Shown here piece after piece: positions 57,371-64,000 of a stretch of 64,000 bases of DNA. Under the pieces are notes generated by a model. That model was not told the origin of the DNA. It worked only from the letters and a program-made list of their open reading frames with translations, and searched no databases. The DNA is from Dunaliella salina (taxonomy: Eukaryota > Chlorophyta > Chlorophyceae > Chlamydomonadales > Dunaliellaceae), in the NCBI GenBank assembly GCA_002284615.2, contig MU069437.1, forward strand, positions 607,402 through 671,401. The letters run 5' to 3'. The position numbers and the translations under genes were made by a program. The number at the start of each line of letters is the position of its first letter. Within the stretch, counting starts at the first letter, position 1.

Positions 57371-60110
57371 CACACAACCACGGAGTTAAGGGAAGGATGG
57401 ATAGGATAGGATAGGTTTACATAACTGTGAAAAGAAACTGGGAGAAGAGAATGTCAGCCAATAAAGAAGGCCACGCGTATCAAGGTTTCCTAACCAGCAA
57501 GCAAGATTTTTACTTTTTTACAAGCTATCAAGGTCCTCACCAAGGGGTTAACCACAATACAAGTAGACATTCTAACTGAAGGCCTTCCTTGCTGTGACCT
57601 GTAACCTGAAACCACAACAGACACAGCTTGCCTTGAAAAAATCCAAGAATAGAGCTAAAGGGGATCTGAAAGGTTGTCAGCCATGTCCCTGACTCCTCGA
57701 GGGCTCTCTTTGGGGTTGAGAAGGGAAAAAACACACAGGCAGAGAAAACTGAAAGGGAGATGTGTTGCCTCAAAAAGCCGCAAGCCTCTCTCACCAGAAG
57801 GTGGGAGGAAAGCTTTATTTGAGCCAGCTTGTTGTCGATCTCAGAGCTGGACGATGTCTAGAGGAGACAAATTTCTGCTTACGAACCTCAAGACACCAAC
57901 AGCAGAAAATTTATCTACCCACATTGGTGTGCTTTCCCACTTCAGAACCAGCATTATACTGATTTCCCTTCATTCTGCCCAAATACTTGAAAAAAATCCT
58001 GGACTGAAGCCAATACATCGTGCACAGTGTTGCTTGATTTCGTCTTCGTGTTCACACTCTCAAAGTCGAGCAAGCTACTTGGAATGATGACAACTCTCCT
58101 GCTTGTGCCCTGTGTGCTCTTTGCTCTTTTGCATGCTATTTTGATGTGTACACATTTTCAGGTCTGTTCTCTTATGCTTCAGCATGCCTCAAGCTCTGAT
58201 ACTCTTCTTTCTCCCTCCAATGCCTCATTTCAGGCGGCTCCTTACCTTCCTTCTTCTCACTATGTTCGGTCCTTTCATATGTTTACTTTCATGAATCTAA
58301 ACAACAACAAACCGTTTCCTCTCTGTTTGAGCTCCTTCCCTTGTATGAACAGGCTAGCAGTCAGATCATTTTGACTGGAGGCCTTCTCTGCTGTAACCTG
58401 TAACTTGTAACCTAATGTGGATCAGGTGGACGTCAAGGACCCAAGCACTGTGCAATCCCCTCATGAGGGAAAGACAAGGAGTACGACCAGCTGTGGGCCA
58501 TTGATGACACAGGGCCATAATCACAACTGCAACTCCTAGGTGATTGCCTGATTTGTTCTCGAGCATGACTGCTTTCTGTATCTGATCCCCAATAGGATCC
58601 TGCAAGGAAGTCTTCTTAGCCTGAAAAAAGCAAAGGGGCCATCAGGCCTATCATAGATAAAGGTACACATGGCCTGCCTGGGACAGCGACAGAACGGTCC
58701 AGCAAAGATTCCTAGGCGTAAAAAGAAAGCAGCAAGTGCAGACAGAGCTGTTGCATGCACTAGCTTTGTAAGCACTAGGACAGCATGCATGTCGCTGAGC
58801 ATCGGAAATTGTGTACACCATATAGAACGCAGACATGAAAGTGCACGTCAATTTCTTTTGGGCAATAATGTATAAGAGACAATACATAAAGCGTCAAAAT
58901 AAAAGAGCTGGAGCTGGAGTCTGCAGCCGGGCAATTGAATCGGCATGGCATCCTCAAATATGATACCCATGTGATCGTACCACAAGGTGTTCTCTCATCC
59001 AATTCCACATCATCGAGTAGCGGATGATGACGTTGCTTGCAAGTTGATTGTTGGCTCCACCTGTGCTCCTCTTCGGCAACATTCATCGGTTGCACCTGCT
59101 TGAATGCAAGCAACTTACAGCCAAATTGTTTGCCCATTTATGCATTTATTTCCGTGCACATGTGTACACTTGAGGGCTTGAGTCGATAAGAATCATGCAG
59201 GGAGTAAGATTATGCTGCACCATGTACTACCAGCAAAGACACCAGTAAGCAAAAGCCACTGCTGTGCCTCTCCCTGCTTGGCCGCCAATTGCTGCTCTGA
59301 CTGCCAAAGCTTCGTTGCAACATTCTGATACATGAATGGGGCAACACGAAGACCAACATACTCTGAACTCTGTGCGGAATCAATCTCTTAGACCACCTCT
59401 GCCACGCCAGAAGAGCAGATATAGCAAATACCTCTGTATCATCAAAGCCAAAACGTTTTGCTGCCAGCAAAAGTTGAGGGGAAAATAAGAGTGGCACAAA
59501 CATTCCAAACTTCCTTTTTTTTTTGAAATTTAAAACCGAGTTACAGCAGCAGACTATTGTTGCACAAAGAAAACCCAACATTTTTCCACTGATGCTGGCC
59601 ACAAGGCCTGCATAAAGCTCAGGAAATTAGTGGCTCCTCTCAGGTCTGCTTTCTGAATCCTGGGAATTCAAGGCCTTGCCATCTTTTCAAAAAGCAAATT
59701 TGGCTTGGCTCTCTTTCAGGGGAAAAGAAGCTCTAGTTATGCCTAGACAAATCCTAGACATTGAGCTAGAAAGGACAGCTTTCAGCAACAAAGGCTTGAC
59801 TTCTTGAATTTTTACGGCACTTCTCCTGCACTTAGCAGCACCACCCTCATCCTCGAAGGACACTGAATGGCTGAACGGCGGTGATGCCAACGAACCCGGG
59901 CATCCTTGCCAGCACCATACATGTGAGTAGTTTGATGCGTCGGGTCTGATGGAATGCCTTTCACTTTGCAATGAAAAACCGCCATGCCAAATTGAATCCC
60001 AAGACTCAGAGACAGGAAGATTCAGCTAACTTTACCATGAAGGTGCCATAATGATTAAATTACTGGTGGGGCCCTGCCTTAAGGCATGTGGCCAGACTTG
60101 GACTGCCTAG
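57371..60110. other. no gene resolved
   Basis: Degenerate A-type tail around 57720-57780 (minus). A GGCCTTC..TGCTGT.ACCTGTAAC word near 57580 is repeated near 58378. Possible exons on the minus strand (for example around 58620-58550, AKKTSLQDPIGDQIQK) could not be linked. Confidence 0.35.
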
Positions 60111-60150
60111 TCTGTCTGTCTTTCTTTCTTTTTTTCTTTTTTTCTTTTTT

Positions 60151-60209
<59 letters not shown>

Positions 60210-60302
60210 ATCTTTCTTTCCTTCTTTCTTCCTTTCTTTCTTCCTTTTTGCCTTCCTTCCTTCCTTCCTTCCTTTCTTCCTTTCTTTCTTTCTTTCTTTC
60301 TT

Positions 60303-60357
<55 letters not shown>

Positions 60358-60360
60358 CTG
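60111..60360. repeat. Compound CTTT/CCTT/CT microsatellite
   Basis: 250 bp of pure pyrimidine on the plus strand: (CTTT)n, a CCTT block near 60250, and (CT)n at 60306-60350. Confidence 0.98.
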
Positions 60361-61190
60361 AATTACACATACTCGCAGTGGCACCCTGGCATCACGATAT
60401 CCTAGGGATCAAAGGGCAGCGCTCTTATGGGTTGATCTCTGGGATGGGAACTGTGATCAGTGAAGGCATCACCAGCTATTTGGCTGCCAGCGGCTGCTGA
60501 GCAAGCAAACAAAGGTCAAGGTCCACAATGGCCGTTTTTTCTTTAACGGGCATGTATTCAAGCCATTGCGCATGCTGAGGTCCCAGCCCAATTATTTGGT
60601 TAGGCTTGAGGGAGTGCAATGTTAGGAAATATCCTTTGAATTCCACACCGGCTCATGCCTTTTGCATGCAGGTGAGCACATCGTGCTTCCGCTTCGTTTC
60701 TCACTGCAGGCATGCATCACAAATGCACCTCCATACCTTGCTCACTGACCAAACCATGGTCGCGGTAGTGCGAAAGAACCGCCGCCATGCATTCCACATC
60801 AGGAGGTCGCTCTTTCAAGCTCCGGGCGCTCTCTGAACAGAAAGGTGAGGCTTGCCATCAATCCACTTGTGGTAGCACAATGCACGAAGGCCGAGGCACT
60901 GGACAATAAGATAACGCCAGCCACCTGAAGAAGGAGGCCTGCACGGTGGACTTCCCCCAAAGGCATGCCAAGGTGATGTGCACGTTTAATCAAGCTCGGA
61001 AAAAAGCACAACCTGGATAGCCATGTGATGGTCTGTTTGCTACTGTGCATGTAGCAGTCTATTTGCCATTACATGCGATGCTTTGTTTGCCATTACATGG
61101 CGCGTGGCAGCTGTCTAAGCAGGCCTACCGCTGGTGGCCACCGCTCAGGGCCCCTCCCACACCTGATGTCCACAACTGCGGACACCGCAA
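60361..61190. other. no gene resolved; possible terminal exon
   Basis: On the minus strand around 60935-60830, GGWRYLIVQCLGLRALCYHK..KPHLSVQRAPGA-stop follows a good 3' splice site and is in phase with the donor at 61381, so it is an alternative last exon for the amidotransferase-like gene. Confidence 0.3.
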
Positions 61191-61193
61191 GCT

Positions 61194-62048
61194 TCACTTG
61201 CAGCGCAGGAAAAGCAGGAGCTGGCCGGGCAAGTGCCTTTGAGCTATGCATGACGACAAGAGATCATAGAAAATATACACCGTCCATCTGAAACACATGC
61301 ATGCACACACCGCGCTGCTCAGCTTCATCGAGTCTCGTAAAGAAATGCAGCGACCATCTGAAACATATGCACGCACATACCACGCTGCTCAATTTCATCG
61401 AGCCTGCCGATGCTGGACACAGCAGGATGGATCTTTTCCAGCGCCATCGACGGATGCAGCTCAGGATGGTACTGGAAAGCAAGCACATTGCTCCCATACC
61501 TCCACATTTCCACAGCTGCTGTGCCTGCAAGCCAAACCCACACCAACCATGGGGACATTGAGATTATGAATCAGTCCTGATGATGCAGAGCCAACAACAC
61601 AAATTCCAAGCAGATTTGCTTGAACAGAGCATCATTTCAAGCGAGTTTCTGCGCACCTGACTTTGCTAAGAGTTGCGAGCCAGGTGGCAAGGCTGTCACG
61701 CATTCCCCGTGGCTCTCTACAAACTTGTAAGGCGCCAAGGGGCCCTCTCCACTTCCCTGCAAGTCATCAAAGACTCATGACCAGTCCAAATAGCTGCGGC
61801 AAGCTTGGGCAAGGCAGTGCGAAGGATTGATGAACTCCTGGGCTTCCTGCTGAAATGAGCTCTCACGCTCGCAGCTCCAGCTCCAGCTCCCTGGCCATGC
61901 GGCTCCTGTCTCCCTCAAAAAACAAATTTGAAAAAAATATCAGGAAAATTCCATTAAAATCCCTTGGAACCCTACCTAGCAGCTTCTGCATGACCACGTC
62001 AGGATTGCCAAAGCCAGTGGGAGAGAGGCGTCGTGGAAGGAATAGCAG

Positions 62049-62131
<83 letters not shown>

Positions 62132-63122
62132 GAGCCTTGTAAGCCACCCTACGTGTTTTTCCAGCTTGGTAATTGCTCAGTGGATCCTAGCACAGCACAG
62201 TGGTGGCAGCGTCAGCAGTAATGGGGGTGCAAACACAGCAGCGGGAGCAGCAAAGGTTGCTTGAGGGCAGCAGCACAGATCAGCAGCAGCAGCGTGAATC
62301 TCAAGAATTTGGATGACAGAGTAGCAGGATATTGCCAAAATTGAACAATTCCAGAATGAATGATGCGTTTATGGGGGGCTGTCAGGTCTGCAAGCAAGGA
62401 TACCTGTGACGCCAATTCTCGGCAAGAAACTCAATGTATTTGGATAACGTGCGTGACGTGTATGGAGATCCATGTGTACTCAAAAAGAAACAGATTGATC
62501 ACCTTTTTCCTGGTAGAGGCAGTGGAAGATTGGGGAAGAGGAGTAATCAAGGGAATTCAGCCTGAGGTTGAGGCATACCTTCCCGTATTTTGTTTCTTCC
62601 TTCCCAAAGAATCTAACACCACTGTTTGCACCTGCTACTCGAGTATGTTTGGGCCCACAGCAAACAGGCTGCTTCACTCATGACAAAGGCGCTGCAACAG
62701 CATCGAGTACGCACCTGCTGGGATGGCAAAGCAGCGAGCAGCCCACAAGACGCACAAGCTGCTTTGTCGTACTCCACGTCCTCCACCTTTAGCACAAACC
62801 TGCTCGATTGTCGATGAAAACAATGAAGTTGATGAGGTGTGAGCATTGCTAATTGGGTCTTATTGAATCAGCCTAATCATTCCTCATGTACACCACAAAG
62901 ACTACACGCACGGAAGCATTCATTGAACAGTATCCAAAGGCACCAAACAAAGCACAAGTGCATAAGTCAATGTGACAAGCATTAAGGTCTAGTCTCCATT
63001 TCTGCCTTCTCAGGTGCAAAGAGAACTGAGTGCGCACCTGCCTGAGGGGTTGGGGCCAATTTTCCCGCCAAGGGCCTTGGCCAGTGCCTGGTGGCCTAGG
63101 CAGCAGCCTATATGTTTTGTGC
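61194..63122 (-). CDS. Class I glutamine amidotransferase-like protein, partial, multi-exon
   Basis: Exons on the minus strand that I can link by phase: 63122-63038, 62799-62715, then (a gap in my model, with one or two exons between 62640 and 61760), 61756-61657, 61524-61381, and probably 61243-61194 with the stop. The first has the nucleophile elbow HIGCCLGHQALAKALGG (Cys in G-x-C-L-G-H-Q) and IGPNPSG; the second RFVLKVEDVEYD; the third YKFVESHGECVTALPPGSQ; the fourth WRYGSNVLAFQYHPEL with the catalytic His-Pro-Glu. All three catalytic residues (Cys, His, Glu) are thus present. Related free-standing proteins include plant gamma-glutamyl peptidases. The N-terminal exons lie beyond an F repeat or outside the window. 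A (CA)38 tract is in the middle intron. Confidence 0.75.
61281..61402. repeat. Duplicated 5' splice junction in the amidotransferase gene
   Basis: A 52-bp unit (61281-61332 and 61351-61402, offset 70 bp) holds the last 22 nt of the exon (LDEIEQR / LDEAEQR), the GT donor and the first ~25 nt of the intron. Confidence 0.85.
62050..62125. repeat. (CA)38 microsatellite
   Basis: 76 bp of uninterrupted CA, in an intron of the amidotransferase-like gene. Confidence 0.98.
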
Positions 63123-63199
63123 CTGCGCATGATTGACGATGTAGATTGGGATCATAAATTTGGTCAGTCAGTCAGGAGGCCCCAGGAAGCATAACTTTT

Positions 63200-63885
63200 G
63201 GAACCCAAGGGTCAATCCGATCGGGACACCCATATTCGGAATCCTGAGATCAAGAGGAATCGATTGGTGTGTGTATGGGTCCGAACGGTGAAGGTCGGTA
63301 GGGGTGGGTCCCTCAGGGGGGATTCAACTTTTTGGGACCCCCCCTCCAGTTTTTTTCTGGGACACTTTCTCGAAATTATAAATATATCTTTGGAATCCTG
63401 AGCTCAAGAACTGTCCATTGGCACCCTCTTTGAGGAAATAGGGCAAATTGGGGGGTCTCTGTGCATAGATTAGAGTCAATGCCACATGGGCATGGGTGTG
63501 GGTTGCAGGGGGTGTGAAGGCAAGCATGCAGCAAACAAATCCAAACTTTCATGGTAGTGGCAATGTACAATAATTCCTTGCACTGCGAAGTCAGAAGGCT
63601 GTTTGGAGGACTTGCAGGCCAGCTGTGGGTGCCTAGAAGGGCAGGCTTGCATAGGCGTCCGCTCCTCAGTTTTTGCCCCATAACTCTGCGCCCATCCACT
63701 TTTCGGAAATCAAAAATATGCAGATGGATAGGGAATTTGAAAAGGAGCAGATTGGTACCCTTTTTGTCTGCATTGGAGCATGGGAAGGGGGTTTTGGGGG
63801 TGGGTGGGTGGGTCAGGGGGTCCCGACCAAAATTTAGGCATTGGGTCCACTACTTTTTTTTTTACCCTCCTGAGTCAGTCCATAA
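63200..63885 (+). repeat. F repeat, full-length copy
   Basis: Left end ATCCTGAGATCAAG.. ATCGATTGGTGTG, then the shared order GGACACTTTCTCGAAATT, GGCACCCTCTT, AAGCATGCAGCAAAC, GCTCCTCAGTTTTTGCCCC, GGAGCAGATTGGTACCC, and GGTCCACTAC with a T run. Lies just upstream of the nucleophile exon of the amidotransferase gene, probably in its intron. Confidence 0.75.
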
Positions 63886-64000
63886 GAATTAAAAAAAGGC
63901 AACCAGGCTTCATAGACATTGTCAAGGAACAGAGCGCAGCTCTTGTGCCTGGGCATGATCAAGGATTTACAGAGCGCACTTCACACACACCCACATGCAC

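Noticed and set aside
58900..59137. Minus-strand exon around RYSMMWNWMREHLVV
   Set aside because: Looks protein-like but the candidate introns are about 30 nt and the alternative frames are equally open; no linkable neighbours.
60107..60405. Long Phe/Leu/Ser or Arg/Lys/Glu open frames
   Set aside because: They are translations of the CTTT/CT microsatellite.

Overview
The window is nuclear DNA of a green alga, most probably a chlorophycean in the Volvocales/Dunaliella range. I infer this from four GC-rich, intronless core histone genes in two divergent pairs (H2B/H2A and H3/H4), each ending in the same volvocine-type 3' palindrome; from intron-rich host genes with GT-AG introns; from OPR-like and ShKT-like coding pieces; and from Dualen/RandI-like non-LTR retrotransposons. 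Genus is not provable from this sequence alone; the moderate GC and very high repeat load would fit Dunaliella. The assembly has a 396-bp gap and five single Ns.

Layout. 0-25 kb is a graveyard of nested, 5'-truncated retroelements. I recognise three related families (called A, B and C here) whose C-terminal half reads RNase H - CCHC zinc finger - PD-(D/E)xK-type endonuclease - conserved 3' hairpin - pyrimidine-rich tail, plus an L1-like family E, a roughly 650-bp dispersed repeat F, and a 1,224-bp TIR element inserted in an A copy. The H2B/H2A pair lies at 21.4-22.7 kb. 25-29.4 kb is mostly unassigned. 29.4-39.6 kb holds, on the minus strand, one well-supported host gene: an 11-exon circularly consistent (all splice phases agree) GTPase of the NOG1/PDE318 type with a probable organelle transit peptide. 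Its introns are full of unrelated minisatellites, one of which reiterates a 3' splice site seven times. A 736-bp MITE-like element sits 54 bp upstream of its start codon. 45.0-46.2 kb holds the end of an unidentified intron-rich gene with an ShKT-like domain broken by a frameshift. The H3/H4 pair is at 47.0-48.2 kb. 49-57.4 kb is a second retroelement cluster with several insertions dated by clear target-site duplications. 61.2-63.1 kb holds most of a class I glutamine amidotransferase-like gene on the minus strand, and the right edge is another F repeat.

How things fit together. The host genes (histones, GTPase, amidotransferase, ShKT gene) are functionally unrelated. The retroelement families share a protein architecture and, strikingly, a 3' terminal hairpin whose stem covaries between copies; two very short insertions (80 and 193 bp) that consist of little more than this hairpin and tail have target-site duplications, which suggests the hairpin is the reverse-transcriptase recognition signal. 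A second theme is tandem duplication across exon-intron junctions, seen at three separate junctions in two genes.
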